Part shown: piece by piece, positions 26,800-38,165 of the stretch | Position numbering within the stretch: position 1 is the first letter of the stretch | Layout of the letters: every line of letters starts with the position of its first letter | Origin: Hydrogenispora ethanolica | Lineage (GTDB): Bacteria > Bacillota > UBA4882 > UBA8346 | Assembly (NCBI RefSeq): GCF_004340685.1 | Contig: NZ_SLUN01000022.1 | Location: forward strand, 31,670-95,669 | DNA: 64,000 nucleotides | Direction of reading: 5' to 3' | Notes under the pieces: generated by a model | Seen by the model: the letters and a program-made list of their open reading frames with translations, nothing else | The model's database searches: none | What the model was told of the DNA's origin: nothing | Position numbers and translations under genes: made by a program

Positions 26800-28395
26800 T
26801 TAAGCGGGTTGCCTCAAAAGTTCCTCCAACTCCGAGAGTTCCTGCTTCAATTGTTCGACCTGGGCGTGTATCTTCTTCCTGTCGGCAGAAGGGCCTTCCG
26901 TCCGGAGAGCCAGGATCAGGTGCTCAAGGTCGGTAAGTTTTCGATCAAACGCAAAATTATTCAATGCCGCGACTGTACGCTGTTCTTTCAGTTCGGCGCC
27001 GGCTTTCAATTCAAAACGATCGCCCCACCGAGGAATAAAAGTCGCAACCGGAAACCGATCGCGGATCGCCCGCTCCAAGTCCGCTTGGGCCTGATTTTCC
27101 CCATGAACGAGGAACAAACCGCGGGGCTGCCGTTGAAATCCTTGCAGCCACTCCAGGAGGCCATTTTGGTCGGCATGCGCCGAAAAGCCGCCGATGGAAT
27201 GAATTTGAGCCTGAACCGTCAGCTGTTCCCCCATGATCTTTACGACTTTGGCACCCTCCAATAAACGGCGGCCCAAAGTCCCTTCGGCCTGGTATCCGAC
27301 AAAGAGGATGTGCGATTGGGGCCGCCACAAATTGTGTTTCAAATGGTGCAAGATCCGGCCCGCTTCACACATGCCGCTGGCCGAGATGATGATGGCGCCC
27401 CGGGCGGTCTCATTCAGCTTTTTCGACTCCTCGGTCGTGCGCACGAAATGAAGATTGCCGAACTCAAAAGGGCTTTCCTTGGCCGCGAACAACCCTCTGG
27501 TTTCGGCATCATAACAATCGGGATTATTCCGGTAAATCTCGGTGATCGAGACCGCCATCGGGCTGTCGATATAGACCGGGACTTTGGGAATCTCCCCCCG
27601 GTAAAAGAGCATCTTCAAGTGGTACAGCAGATCTTGGGTCCGTCCGATGGCAAAAGCCGGAATGATCAAATTTCCCTGAGAGTGGACTGTTTCCAGCACA
27701 ATCTGGCGCAATTTTTCAATCCGTTCCGGGCCCGGTTCATGAAGACGGTTGCCATAGGTCGATTCCATTAGTACATAGTCAGCATCACGGACAAATTCCG
27801 GGTCTTGGATGATGGGCTGGTTGTTTTGGCCCAGATCACCCGAGAAGGCCACTTTGGTAGTTCGCCCGTTTTCTTCCACCCAGATTTCGGCTATCGCCGA
27901 ACCCAGAATATGGCCGGCGTCCAAAAAATTGATCCGAATTCCGGGAACAGGCTCAAAACGCTGGCGATAACTCTGCGGCCGCAGCAAGGCGCCGGTACTC
28001 AGGGCGTCGTTCGCCGTATAGAGCGGTTCCGTTAATGGTTCGCCGGTGCGTGACCGTTTCCGGTTGCGCCATTCCGCTTCCATCTCTTGAATATGCCCGG
28101 AATCGGCCATCACTATCTTGCAGATTTCGGCCGTAGCCTTGGTGGCGTATATCGGCCCCTTGAATCCCCTCAGCCATAGTTTGGGAAGCAGCCCGCAATG
28201 GTCGACATGGGCATGGGTCAGCACCACAAAGTCCAGCGCGGCCGGATTGAATAGAAAATCCTTCTCATTGAGCTGACGAAGCTCTTTGGTTCCCTGGAAC
28301 ATGCCGCAATCAATCAAAAAGCGGTAACGTTCCGTCTCCACCAGATACGAAGAGCCGGTAACCGTGCCGGCGGCACCACAAAATGTAATCCACAT
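26800..28395 (-). CDS. Beta-CASP metallo-beta-lactamase RNA-processing nuclease
   Basis: A 531-aa protein of the CPSF73-like group. It begins MWITFCGAAGTVTGSSYLVE, with the metal motif LTHAHVDHCGLLPKL around residue 55, ESTYGNRLHE, the beta-CASP motifs including FAIGRTQDLL, IIISASGMCEAGRI and a late VHGENQAQ. A C-terminal coiled coil of about 40 residues follows. The second ATG (28395) has AGGAGG at proper spacing. It is divergent from the tRNA-Pro gene. Probable endo- or exoribonuclease; the substrate is unknown. Confidence 0.88.
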   Translation of the reverse strand: MWITFCGAAGTVTGSSYLVETERYRFLIDCGMFQGTKELRQLNEKDFLFNPAALDFVVLTHAHVDHCGLLPKLWLRGFKGPIYATKATAEICKIVMADSGHIQEMEAEWRNRKRSRTGEPLTEPLYTANDALSTGALLRPQSYRQRFEPVPGIRINFLDAGHILGSAIAEIWVEENGRTTKVAFSGDLGQNNQPIIQDPEFVRDADYVLMESTYGNRLHEPGPERIEKLRQIVLETVHSQGNLIIPAFAIGRTQDLLYHLKMLFYRGEIPKVPVYIDSPMAVSITEIYRNNPDCYDAETRGLFAAKESPFEFGNLHFVRTTEESKKLNETARGAIIISASGMCEAGRILHHLKHNLWRPQSHILFVGYQAEGTLGRRLLEGAKVVKIMGEQLTVQAQIHSIGGFSAHADQNGLLEWLQGFQRQPRGLFLVHGENQAQADLERAIRDRFPVATFIPRWGDRFELKAGAELKEQRTVAALNNFAFDRKLTDLEHLILALRTEGPSADRKKIHAQVEQLKQELSELEELLRQPA

Positions 28396-28593
28396 TGGCA
28401 TTCCTCCTTGCCCGTCTACTTGTCCTCAAGACAAAAACCAACCCCATCGCTTTCATCCGGAATTCCGCAACTGAAACGTCCATGAGAGAGGGATAACTTT
28501 TTATAGTATCGCATATTCAACGCGGAAACGGAATAGTTTCTCAATAGTTTTCCAGCTTACTGCATTTTCCGTAAAAAAATTTACGATTTTCTT

Positions 28594-28622
28594 TTGACAA
28601 ACCCGCTACTCTTTGCTATAAT
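28594..28622 (+). promoter_or_regulatory. Consensus sigma-A promoter of tRNA-Pro
   Basis: TTGACA at 28594-28599 and TATAAT at 28617-28622 are separated by exactly 17 bases, a perfect housekeeping promoter. The tRNA begins 13 bases after the -10 box. Confidence 0.92.
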
Positions 28623-28634
28623 AAATCCGTTGTC

Positions 28635-28711
28635 CGGGGTGTGGCTCAGCTTGGTAGAGCGTTCGGTTCGGGACCGAAAGGCCGGAGGTTCAAATCCTCT
28701 CACCCCGACCA
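28635..28711 (+). tRNA. tRNA-Pro (anticodon CGG)
   Basis: A complete cloverleaf of 77 bases. The acceptor arms CGGGGTG (28635-28641) and CACCCCG (28701-28707) pair, the D arm is GGCTCAGCTTGGTAGAGC, the anticodon stem is TTCGG/CCGAA around the loop TTCGGGA with anticodon CGG, and the T arm is GGAGG-TTCAAAT-CCTCT. The 3' ACCA is encoded. Promoter and terminator flank it. Confidence 0.97.
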
Positions 28712-28725
28712 TGAAAGAAAGTGAG

Positions 28726-28748
28726 AAAGCCTATAAAGGGCTTTTTTA
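28726..28748 (+). terminator. Terminator of tRNA-Pro
   Basis: AAAGCC (28726-28731) pairs with GGCTTT (28739-28744) and a run of T continues, 15 bases after the end of the tRNA. Confidence 0.8.
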
Positions 28749-28856
28749 TTTTATCGTCATTTTTTCTCCGCCCCTGAGAAGTTTTCCTTCCAAGAACCCC
28801 TATTTTCCGAACCGAACCATTCGGCCAAAATCCATCAAAGCTCTTAAGGACTCGGG

Positions 28857-29138
28857 TTGGTTTTCCCGACCCAATACCCAAAGGATTACCATGAACCGCC
28901 AGAACCTTTCGACCTTCCGCTCAGGCCGACGGAGGAACCGCCGAAGCGATCGGAAACCCTTCCGGAGCCCAAAGCAAACCTTCCAAAGGCTTCGGAAGCC
29001 CTGCCAAAGCCTCCGGCCGACCTGCCGGAATGGAGCGCCGAGGCGCCCGAGACACGGGCGGAATTTCCCAAGACCGCGGCGGTCCTTCCGGAGGAGCGAG
29101 CCGCCATTCGCAGAATGTTAGGAAGGTCACGGAAATAA
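28857..29138 (+). CDS. Pro-rich heptad-repeat protein of unknown function (93 aa)
   Basis: I do not recognise a family. From about residue 7 the protein is built of eleven seven-residue units with the pattern x-P-(E/K)-x-x-(A/E)-x, for example LPEPKAN, LPKASEA, LPKPPAD, LPEWSAE and LPEERAA, then a basic tail. The Pro is written CCG, CCA or CCC and the Ala GCA, GCC or GCG in different units, so the variation is largely silent in this frame; that favours real translation. The TTG at 28857 has AAGGA upstream. The gene follows tRNA-Pro and converges on pdp, sharing its terminator. Confidence 0.5.
   Translation: MVFPTQYPKDYHEPPEPFDLPLRPTEEPPKRSETLPEPKANLPKASEALPKPPADLPEWSAEAPETRAEFPKTAAVLPEERAAIRRMLGRSRK
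28875..29105. repeat. Tandem array of 11 units with a 21-bp period
   Basis: Eleven units of exactly 21 bases, for example CTTCCAAAGGCTTCGGAAGC C at 28980 and CTGCCAAAGCCTCCGGCCGA C at 29001. Base sequence differs from the array at 4.4 kb, but the period is the same. The units lie inside the Pro-rich ORF described separately. Confidence 0.85.
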
Positions 29139-29167
29139 ATTCCAGCTTTCCAAGGAAGGATATAAAA

Positions 29168-29215
29168 AACCAAAGCTATCTTTTTTTAACGCCCTCGAGA
29201 GACAGCTTTGGTTTT
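29168..29215. terminator. Hairpin terminator shared by the heptad ORF and pdp
   Basis: CCAAAGCT (29170-29177) pairs with AGCTTTGG (29204-29211) around a long T-rich loop. Six T follow on the minus strand, four on the plus strand, so it mainly ends the deoB-pdp transcript. Confidence 0.75.
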
Positions 29216-29241
29216 CCTCTAGAAATTCCTTTACATTCCGA

Positions 29242-30546
29242 TCAGGAAATCACAGCGGCGATCAATGGCTGTTTCGCAACTGGTTTTGATGCGAGATGAA
29301 TCGCGTTCAAAACCTCCCGGGCGGCCCGGGCGGCCACGTCGGGACTCGCAGCGTGGACCTCCCCCAGTACCGATTGCGGGGTTAACCGATCGCCGACTTT
29401 CACCTTTAGTGTAAGACCGACTTCGGGACGGATCACATCATCCAGTCTGGCGCGGCCGGCGCCCAGGGTCATGGCGGTCAATCCCAAAGCGCGGCAATCC
29501 ACCCTTTCCACCCATCCCTCGCCCGGAAAGACTACTTCCTGGATGAAGGGCGCGGCGGCCAGCCGTTCCGGGTGGTCCAATGACTCGGGAGCGCCGCCCT
29601 GAGCCGCTACCATCTCGCGGAACTTGGCGAAGGCTTTTCCGGATCGGAGCATCTCCAGGGCGAGCTCCTTGCCTTGCTCCGGACCGTCCGCCTTTTCGCC
29701 CAGCCAGATCATATACCCGCCCAAAATGGAACAGAGTTCCGTCAGATCGGCCGGACCCTGGTTCTGCAGGGTGGCTATGGCTTCGGCCACTTCGAGGCTG
29801 TTGCCAATGGCGTTGCCCAACGGCTGATTCATGTCACTGAGAACGGCGATGAAGCGGCGCCCGGCCCGCTTGCCGATTTCGACCATCGTCCGGGCCAGCT
29901 CGACCGCTTTGTCATACTGGCTCATGAAGGCGCCGTCGCCAAATTTGACGTCCAGGACGACGGCATCGGCTCCGGCCGCCAGTTTTTTGGATACGATACT
30001 GCTGGCGATGAGCGGAATGCTCTCGACGGTGGCGGTGACATCGCGCAAGCCGTAAAGCTTCTTGTCAGCCGGGACCAGATTTCCCGTCTGACCCGCCAAG
30101 GCAATGCCGATCCGGCTCACTTGAGCCAGAAAAGCGTCGCGATTCAGCGCGGTGCTGACTCCCGGAAGCGATTCCAGCTTGTCGAGGGTCCCGCCGGTAT
30201 GGCCCAGGCCCCGGCCGGACATTTTGGCCACCGGCACGCCGGCGGCGGCGACCATGGGCAGCAAGACCAGGCTGGTCTTATCCCCCACGCCTCCGGTACT
30301 ATGTTTATCGACCTTGATGCCGGGGATCGCAGAGAGGTCGACCACCGCTCCGGAATGCGCCATCTCCAGCGTGAGCGCGGTGCATTCCTCAAAAGTCATC
30401 CCTTGAAAATAAACCGCCATACACCAAGCGCTCATCTGATAGTCGGGAATCGTTCCATCGACAAACCCCTGAATCAAGAAATGAATCTCTGCGGCGGTTA
30501 ACTCCCCGCCTTCTCTTTTCTTCCAGATCAAATCGACCGTGCGCAT
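29242..30546 (-). CDS. pdp: Pyrimidine-nucleoside phosphorylase
   Basis: Phosphorolysis of uridine, thymidine and deoxyuridine. The 434-aa protein has the family signature KHSTGGVGDKTSLVLLPMVA near residue 80, SGRGLGHTGGTLDKLES, and the C-terminal barrel-hybrid part with VKVGDRLTPQSVLGEVHA. The ATG at 30546 fits the family length; the open frame runs back to 30651, overlapping deoB, without a signal. deoB ends 20 bases upstream, so the two form a nucleoside-salvage pair. Confidence 0.95.
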   Translation of the reverse strand: MRTVDLIWKKREGGELTAAEIHFLIQGFVDGTIPDYQMSAWCMAVYFQGMTFEECTALTLEMAHSGAVVDLSAIPGIKVDKHSTGGVGDKTSLVLLPMVAAAGVPVAKMSGRGLGHTGGTLDKLESLPGVSTALNRDAFLAQVSRIGIALAGQTGNLVPADKKLYGLRDVTATVESIPLIASSIVSKKLAAGADAVVLDVKFGDGAFMSQYDKAVELARTMVEIGKRAGRRFIAVLSDMNQPLGNAIGNSLEVAEAIATLQNQGPADLTELCSILGGYMIWLGEKADGPEQGKELALEMLRSGKAFAKFREMVAAQGGAPESLDHPERLAAAPFIQEVVFPGEGWVERVDCRALGLTAMTLGAGRARLDDVIRPEVGLTLKVKVGDRLTPQSVLGEVHAASPDVAARAAREVLNAIHLASKPVAKQPLIAAVIS

Positions 30547-30566
30547 GGAAGCGTCGCTCCTCCGTT

Positions 30567-31757
30567 TTATTCCGGTTTCGCCAAAGCATTTTGGATCAGT
30601 GAGGCAAACTCCTCGCCCACCGGCCAAGGCCCGACGCCAAACCACTGGCAAATGGTCGCGGCGATGTCCGCAAAGGTGGCGCGGGTTCCGAGAGCCAGCG
30701 TCTCCGGGAGATCGGGACCGAATAACAATAACGGCGTATATTCGCGGGAATGGTCGGTGCTTGGAGTCGTCGGGTCGCCGCCATGATCCCCGGTGATGAT
30801 CAGGACATCGCCCCGGCGCAAGCGGGGCACATGAGCGCCCAGCCAGGCGTCCACTTCCGTCAACGCCTTGGCAAAGCCGTTCGGATCGTTGCGATGGCCA
30901 TAGAGCATGTCAAAGTCGATACAATTGGCGAAGACCAGTCCCTTAAAATCGCGTTCCAGTAATTCGCTGAGAAACGCCAAGGTCTCCTGATTATTATGCG
31001 TATGGTTGGAATCGGTCAAGCCCTGCCAACTGAAGATGTCTTCCAACTTGCCCACGCCGAAAACGGTGAAACCGTTCTCTTTTAAGCGGTCCAACACGGT
31101 CGGGGCAATCGGTTTGAGCGAAAAATCCTTTCGTCCCGCGGTGCGATAGAAGGCGCCCGGCTCGCCCCGGAACGGGCGGGCGATGACCCGGCCCACTCCC
31201 GAGTCGCCTTGGAGGATCCCTCTGGCAATCTCACAGTCCCGATAGAGTTCGTCGAGGGGAACCAACTCTTCATGGGCGGCAATCTGGAATACACTGTCCG
31301 CCGAGGTATAGACGATCAATGCCCCCGTTCGCAGGTGTTCGGCGCCGAGTTCCGCGATGATCGCCGTCCCCGAAGCGGCTTTATTGCCGATGACCGGACG
31401 GCCGGTCAATCGAATGAATTCATCCAGAATGGACGCTGGGAAACCTTCCGGGAAAACCGGAAACGGCTTCGGCAAGATGATGCCGGCCATTTCCCAATGG
31501 CCTGTGGTCGTATCCTTCCCCGCCGAGCGCTCGGCGAGTTTTCCATAAACCCCGGTCTTCACCGCGGCTGAAACACCCGGAATGGTGGTTAGGCGGCCCA
31601 AACCGGCCCGCTCCAGATTGGGCAGGTATAATCCACCGACCGCTTGGGCGGTGTGGCCCAAGGTATTGCTGCCCTGGTCGCCATACAGGCCGGCATCGGG
31701 CAATTCACCCACGCCCACGCCGTCCAGGACTACCAAGAAAACCCGTTGAATCTCCAT
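30567..31757 (-). CDS. deoB: Phosphopentomutase
   Basis: Interconverts (deoxy)ribose 1- and 5-phosphate, linking nucleoside breakdown to central metabolism. The 396-aa alkaline-phosphatase-type enzyme shows VVLDGVGVGELPDA and SNTLGHTAQ with the metal Asp and nucleophile Thr, SADSVFQIAAHE in the middle, and the metal-binding ITGDHGGDPTTPSTDHSRE near the end. AGGAGA precedes the ATG at 31757; the longer open frame to 31850 is unsupported. It is followed by pdp. Confidence 0.95.
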   Translation of the reverse strand: MEIQRVFLVVLDGVGVGELPDAGLYGDQGSNTLGHTAQAVGGLYLPNLERAGLGRLTTIPGVSAAVKTGVYGKLAERSAGKDTTTGHWEMAGIILPKPFPVFPEGFPASILDEFIRLTGRPVIGNKAASGTAIIAELGAEHLRTGALIVYTSADSVFQIAAHEELVPLDELYRDCEIARGILQGDSGVGRVIARPFRGEPGAFYRTAGRKDFSLKPIAPTVLDRLKENGFTVFGVGKLEDIFSWQGLTDSNHTHNNQETLAFLSELLERDFKGLVFANCIDFDMLYGHRNDPNGFAKALTEVDAWLGAHVPRLRRGDVLIITGDHGGDPTTPSTDHSREYTPLLLFGPDLPETLALGTRATFADIAATICQWFGVGPWPVGEEFASLIQNALAKPE

Positions 31758-31892
31758 GGATATTCTCCTATGATCCGTAGTTTTATTGACCGGAACGAAA
31801 GCCTCCGCCTTGTTTCCGGAAACATTCTCACACGCGTCAATTTCTCTCAAGTATATGAGCCCAATGTTTTCATTGCCCCACCATTGAGGAAA

Positions 31893-32540
31893 TTAGCTCT
31901 GCTTCTTTTGGCGTTGTTGATTCAAGACTTCGATGGCGGCCGGCAGCAAGGAGATCAAAACGATCGCCAACACCGTCAGGGCAAAGTTCTGCTTGATAAA
32001 CGGCAGGTTGCCAAAGAAATACCCTCCGCAAGTTAACAACGAAATCCAAAACAGCCCTCCCAGAAAACTGTAAAGAAAGAACCGCCAATAGGTCATCCGG
32101 GCAATGCCGGCGATAAACGGTGCAAAGGTCCGAATCACCGGGACAAAGCGGGCGATGGTAATCATCTTTCCGCCATGCCGTTCGTAAAATTGATGAGCCC
32201 TGTCCAGATACTTCCGGTTTAAAAAACGAGAACGTTCTTTCTGAAATACTTTGGGCCCGATGAAATAACCAGCCCAGTAATTGACGGTATCGCCGGAGAG
32301 CGTCGCCGACAACAGCACCGGGAAAAGGATATCCATCTTGAGCACGCCCGCTGCGGCTAACGCCCCGAGGGCAAATAAAAGCGAGTCCCCCGGCAAAAAT
32401 GGTGTTATCACCAAACCGGTCTCACAAAAGATGATCAAAAACAGGATAACATACAGCCATGCACCATATTCCTGAGCCAGCAAATTCAGATGGTCGTCCA
32501 GGTGAAATATTAAATCGCCAAAGTTTTGTACGTATTCCAT
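31893..32540 (-). CDS. DedA-family membrane protein
   Basis: A 215-aa protein with four to six membrane spans and the DedA signatures ETGLVITPFLPGDSLLFALG and GGKMITIARFVPVIRTFAPFI, the latter with the conserved Arg residues. DedA proteins act as lipid (undecaprenyl phosphate or phosphatidyl) scramblases or flippases in tested cases; the lipid here is not known. GGGAG precedes the ATG. It is divergent from the radical SAM gene. Confidence 0.9.
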   Translation of the reverse strand: MEYVQNFGDLIFHLDDHLNLLAQEYGAWLYVILFLIIFCETGLVITPFLPGDSLLFALGALAAAGVLKMDILFPVLLSATLSGDTVNYWAGYFIGPKVFQKERSRFLNRKYLDRAHQFYERHGGKMITIARFVPVIRTFAPFIAGIARMTYWRFFLYSFLGGLFWISLLTCGGYFFGNLPFIKQNFALTVLAIVLISLLPAAIEVLNQQRQKKQS

Positions 32541-32814
32541 TCATGCTCCCATTTGAAATCTTTCCGGAGATAATTAACAAACACTCATCCGCTGCAAAAG
32601 TTTTTCAATCATCCTTTCCATCCGAAAAAGCCGTCTGTCAAGGCCACCGATTGAACTTTTTATATCAAGGAAAAAATATCGCAACTCATCCGGGCGTTTC
32701 AAGTAACTTATCATGATTCTCAAAAGATTTCGCCTTTTTTAGAAAGCTTCCTGCCTTTAAAACATTTTTTATACTATAATAAGAGAGATTCAATGTTTGA
32801 AGCCTGGGGGTTTC

Positions 32815-33717
32815 ATGAATTTGGAAGCATTAGCCCATTGCCGTTTATGCCCTAGAAACTGTGGAGCCGATCGGGAGAGCGGCGCTACCGGATATTGCGG
32901 TGCCGATGCCAATCTGAGGATAGCCCGGATCGGCCTGCATCATTGGGAGGAACCCATTATCTCCGGAAACAACGGTTCCGGTACGATCTTCTTTTCCGGC
33001 TGTAACCTCCGGTGCGTCTTCTGCCAAAACGCTCCGATCAGCCACAATGGGTTTGGAAAAAATCTATCGATCGAGGCTCTAGCGGTGAAACTTCTGGAGC
33101 TTGAATCGCGAGGGGCTCATAATATCAATCTGGTTACTGCCGGGCACTTCGCACCCCAAGTGGCGGAAACGATCCGGCAAGCCCGTTCCCTGGGGCTTGC
33201 AATCCCAATCGTCTATAACTCCTCGGGGTATGAAAGTCTTGCGTCTTTCCATTTATTGAAAGGCCTTATCGATGTCTATCTTCCGGATTTAAAATTCGCC
33301 GACCCCGAATTGAGTAATCGTTACGCCCATGCCCCGGATTACCCAACCGTAGCTCAAGCCGCGATTCTGGAAATGGTCCGGCAATGCGGCCCGGTGGTTT
33401 TGGATGAACGAGGACTCATCCGTTCCGGAGTGGTGGTCCGGCATCTCATTCTTCCGGGTGCCGTGGCGGACTCTAAACAATGTTTGCAATGGATGAAGCA
33501 GCATCTGCCCAAAGGAGTATATGTCAGCCTGATGGCGCAATATCTGCCTTTGTCTTCCTTGCGACTCCCGCCGGAGTTAAATCGAAAACTGACCCAGACC
33601 GAATATGATGCAGTCCTCGATGAACTCTTTTCCCTGGGTTTGGAAGATGGTTTTGTCCAGGAACTGGATTCAGCCGATGAAGCCTATATTCCTGATTTTG
33701 ATTTGACTGGTGTCTGA
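32815..33717 (+). CDS. PflX-type radical SAM protein (COG1313)
   Basis: A 300-aa radical SAM protein like pyruvate formate-lyase activases without a known partner. The N terminus has HCRLCPRNCGADRES, and the 4Fe-4S motif reads SGCNLRCVFCQN. LVTAGHFAPQV, DVYLPDLKFA and VRHLILPGA follow as in the family. ATG at 32815 has GGGGG four bases upstream; TTG at 32797 lacks a signal. A TATAAT at 32775-32780 is a likely -10 box. No glycyl radical enzyme gene is nearby. Confidence 0.85.
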   Translation: MNLEALAHCRLCPRNCGADRESGATGYCGADANLRIARIGLHHWEEPIISGNNGSGTIFFSGCNLRCVFCQNAPISHNGFGKNLSIEALAVKLLELESRGAHNINLVTAGHFAPQVAETIRQARSLGLAIPIVYNSSGYESLASFHLLKGLIDVYLPDLKFADPELSNRYAHAPDYPTVAQAAILEMVRQCGPVVLDERGLIRSGVVVRHLILPGAVADSKQCLQWMKQHLPKGVYVSLMAQYLPLSSLRLPPELNRKLTQTEYDAVLDELFSLGLEDGFVQELDSADEAYIPDFDLTGV

Positions 33718-33730
33718 TAGTCCTCAAAAA

Positions 33731-33760
33731 AACAAAAACCGTCACGCTCGACGGTCTTTT
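33731..33760. terminator. Bidirectional terminator between pflX-type gene and atp operon
   Basis: ACCGTC (33738-33743) pairs with GACGGT (33750-33755). A-rich sequence on the left gives a strong T run on the minus strand (end of atpC), and CTTTT follows on the plus strand. Confidence 0.85.
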
Positions 33761-33766
33761 CAGGAC

Positions 33767-35636
<1,870 letters not shown>

Positions 35637-35670
35637 TTAATCAGCTTGGACTCCTCATATCAGTACTACA

Positions 35671-35688
35671 CCGGATAAGTATATCCGG
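35671..35688. other. Short hairpin in the atpG-atpD gap
   Basis: CCGGATA (35671-35677) pairs with TATCCGG (35682-35688) around AGTA in the 138-base gap, the longest inside the operon. No T run follows, so it is more likely an RNA processing or stability element than a terminator. Confidence 0.4.
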
Positions 35689-35738
35689 CACTGGACCAAA
35701 TTTGCTATGGCATCAAGCAGCAATTCCCCGACTTTAAT

Positions 35739-36605
35739 TCAGCTTTCAAGGGCGCCGGCGCCGCCGACGATCTCGGCGATCTCCGTGGTGATTTGACTTT
35801 GGCGAATCTTATTAAACTCAAGGCTATACCGTTCGATTAACTCGGCAGCATTGTCCGTAGCTGAAGACATCGCGGTCATTTTCGCGCCCAATTCTCCCGT
35901 CTCCGTCTCCAAAAAGGCACGGAAAACTTCACTCGTGATATAGCGCGGCAATAATCCATCCAAAACTTGACGCTGGTCCGGTTCATAGATGAACAGACCT
36001 CGTTCTTCCCGCTGACGGGTTTTGGACGGATCGATCGGCAACAGTTGGAATGCTTTGGGGCGTTGTGTCATTGCCGAATGGAATTTGGCATAATAAAGGA
36101 AAATCTGATCGAATTGCTTCGAGAGATAGAACTCTATCAACTCTTCGGCTAGTTTTTGCGCCGCCTCAAAAGTGACTCCACCTACCGGATCAGTAAACTT
36201 TTTGAAGAGTTCGATGTGGCGAACTGACAGGCGGTGTATCCCTTTCGAACCGACTCCATAAAAAGAAACCTCTGAATGGCCTTTAAACTTTTGACTGAAT
36301 TGAACCGCTCCATCGGCAATTTTTTGATGAAAGCCCCCCGCCAAGCCACGATCACCTGTGAACACCAAGATTAAGACACGTTCGTTCTTTTCATGGGGCA
36401 ATAGCAGTGGATTTATTATCTCAGGAGTTCGCGACGCGAGATCTAAAGTCACTTCTGCCATTTTCCGAGCATATGGGCGAGCGGCTTCCAGCCTGTCTTG
36501 AACTTTTTTCAAACGGGCAGAAGCCACCATTTTCATTGCTTTGGTTATATGCTGGATATTCTTAATGCTTTTAATTTTCAATCGCAGATCACGAATTGAA
36601 GCCAT
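35739..36605 (-). CDS. atpG: ATP synthase gamma subunit
   Basis: Central stalk of F1, 288 aa. It begins ASIRDLRLKIKSIKNIQHIT and ends with the conserved helix ERYSLEFNKIRQSQITTEIA plus EIVGGAGAL. FTGDRGLAGGFH in the middle is the family nucleotide-fold segment. AAGGA precedes the ATG. atpA lies 18 bases upstream. Confidence 0.96.
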   Translation of the reverse strand: MASIRDLRLKIKSIKNIQHITKAMKMVASARLKKVQDRLEAARPYARKMAEVTLDLASRTPEIINPLLLPHEKNERVLILVFTGDRGLAGGFHQKIADGAVQFSQKFKGHSEVSFYGVGSKGIHRLSVRHIELFKKFTDPVGGVTFEAAQKLAEELIEFYLSKQFDQIFLYYAKFHSAMTQRPKAFQLLPIDPSKTRQREERGLFIYEPDQRQVLDGLLPRYITSEVFRAFLETETGELGAKMTAMSSATDNAAELIERYSLEFNKIRQSQITTEIAEIVGGAGALES

Positions 36606-36623
36606 GCGATTTCCTTCATTCCG

Positions 36624-38153
36624 TTATTTATTTTGGGATTGCGAGCCTTTCTTGAAGCGGTCTTTAAACTCCTTAATCAAGGTCACCAGCTTGGAAATGG
36701 ACTCCTGATCCAGTGCCTTGGTTTCCTGAAGCTTTTTATAGAAATCTTGGCCTTCCATGCTCATGAAATGGAGAAATTCTTTTTCGAAACGGCGAATTTC
36801 ATCAATTGGAATATCATCGAGATATCCATTGGTAACTGCATAGATCAAAACAACCTGCTCGAATGTTGTTAAGGGATGATATTGCTCTTGTTTTAGGATT
36901 TCAACAATCCGATATCCGCGATTCAGGCGTCCTTGGGTTGACTTATCCAATTCCGCTCCAAACTGAGCAAATGCCTCTAGCTCCCGGAATTGCGCCAAAT
37001 CAATCCGCAACCTGCCAGCCACCTGCTTCATCGCTTTGATCTGAGCGCTTCCACCGACCCGAGACACGGAAAGCCCAACATTGACCGCAGGCCGAACCCC
37101 GCCGAAGAATAACTCCGTACTCAAAATGATCTGTCCGTCCGTGATCGAAATTACATTTGTTGGAATATAAGCGGACACATCACCGGCCAGTGTTTCAACG
37201 ATTGGCAAAGCCGTTAAAGAGCCTCCTCCATTCTCCTTGCTCAGCTTTACCGCGCGTTCGAGCAAACGCGAATGAAGGTAAAATACATCACCGGGATAAG
37301 CTTCCCGCCCGGGAGGACGCCGCAACAGCAAGGACATTGCCCGGTAAGCGGTGGCGTGCTTGGATAGATCATCATAGACTACCAGAACATCTTTGCCTTT
37401 TGCTAAGAAGTATTCTCCGATGGCGCAACCTGAAAATGGCGCCAGATACAGTAACGGAGCAGATTCATCGGCCGTGGCGGCGACGACCAACGAATATTTC
37501 ATGGCGCCTTTGCTTTCAAGCGTTTCTACGATTTGCGCAAGGGTGGAAGCTTTCTGCCCGATACAAACATAAATGCATATGACGCCCGATTCGCTTTGAT
37601 TCAGGATAGTGTCGATCGCGATGGCGGTTTTTCCGGTCTGCCGATCGCCGATTATCAGTTCCCGCTGGCCACGACCGATCGGAATCATCGCATCGATTGC
37701 CTTAATGCCAGTTTGTAAAGGAACTTTGACCGGTTCACGTTTGGAAATCCCTGAAGCAACCTGTTCCACCGGGCGAAACTCTGACGTATTAATCGGGCCC
37801 TTTCCATCGATCGGTTGGCCTAAGGCATTAACGACCCGGCCAATCATCGCATCGCCGACTGGAACCTCAACCACCCGTTTGGTGCGCTGTACCAAGTCCC
37901 CTTCCTTAATCAGGGTTTCATCGCCTAATAAGACACAGCCGACATTATCCTCTTCCAAGTTTAAGGCCAAACCGTAAATATCATGAGGGAAAAGCAGTAA
38001 TTCGCCCATCATTACCTTCTCCAGGCCAAAAACCCGAGCGATGCCATCCCCGACTTCTAAGACAGTACCGCTCTCCTGGATATCGAGGTCTTGTTGATAT
38101 CTACCGATCTGCTCCTTTAAAACGGAAATAATCTCCTCTGTCGAAAATCTCAT
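36624..38153 (-). CDS. atpA: ATP synthase alpha subunit
   Basis: Non-catalytic nucleotide-binding F1 subunit, 509 aa. Walker A is [16 protein letters not shown] near residue 170, and the signature [17 protein letters not shown] lies near 360. AGAGGAG precedes the ATG. It is 12 bases downstream of atpH. Confidence 0.97.
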   Translation of the reverse strand: MRFSTEEIISVLKEQIGRYQQDLDIQESGTVLEVGDGIARVFGLEKVMMGELLLFPHDIYGLALNLEEDNVGCVLLGDETLIKEGDLVQRTKRVVEVPVGDAMIGRVVNALGQPIDGKGPINTSEFRPVEQVASGISKREPVKVPLQTGIKAIDAMIPIGRGQRELIIGDRQTGKTAIAIDTILNQSESGVICIYVCIGQKASTLAQIVETLESKGAMKYSLVVAATADESAPLLYLAPFSGCAIGEYFLAKGKDVLVVYDDLSKHATAYRAMSLLLRRPPGREAYPGDVFYLHSRLLERAVKLSKENGGGSLTALPIVETLAGDVSAYIPTNVISITDGQIILSTELFFGGVRPAVNVGLSVSRVGGSAQIKAMKQVAGRLRIDLAQFRELEAFAQFGAELDKSTQGRLNRGYRIVEILKQEQYHPLTTFEQVVLIYAVTNGYLDDIPIDEIRRFEKEFLHFMSMEGQDFYKKLQETKALDQESISKLVTLIKEFKDRFKKGSQSQNK

Positions 38154-38165
38154 GGGATTCTCCTC

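Noticed and set aside
28594..29121. 175-codon plus-strand frame running through tRNA-Pro
   Set aside because: It starts inside the tRNA promoter, reads through the tRNA and its terminator, and is a shadow of the heptad array.
28886..29173. Minus-strand frame opposite the Pro-rich heptad ORF
   Set aside because: A 21-bp array stays open in several frames; silent variation supports the plus frame instead, and this one lacks a ribosome binding site.
29674..30501. 275-codon plus-strand frame opposite pdp
   Set aside because: pdp is full length with all signatures; the opposite frame has no ribosome binding site.
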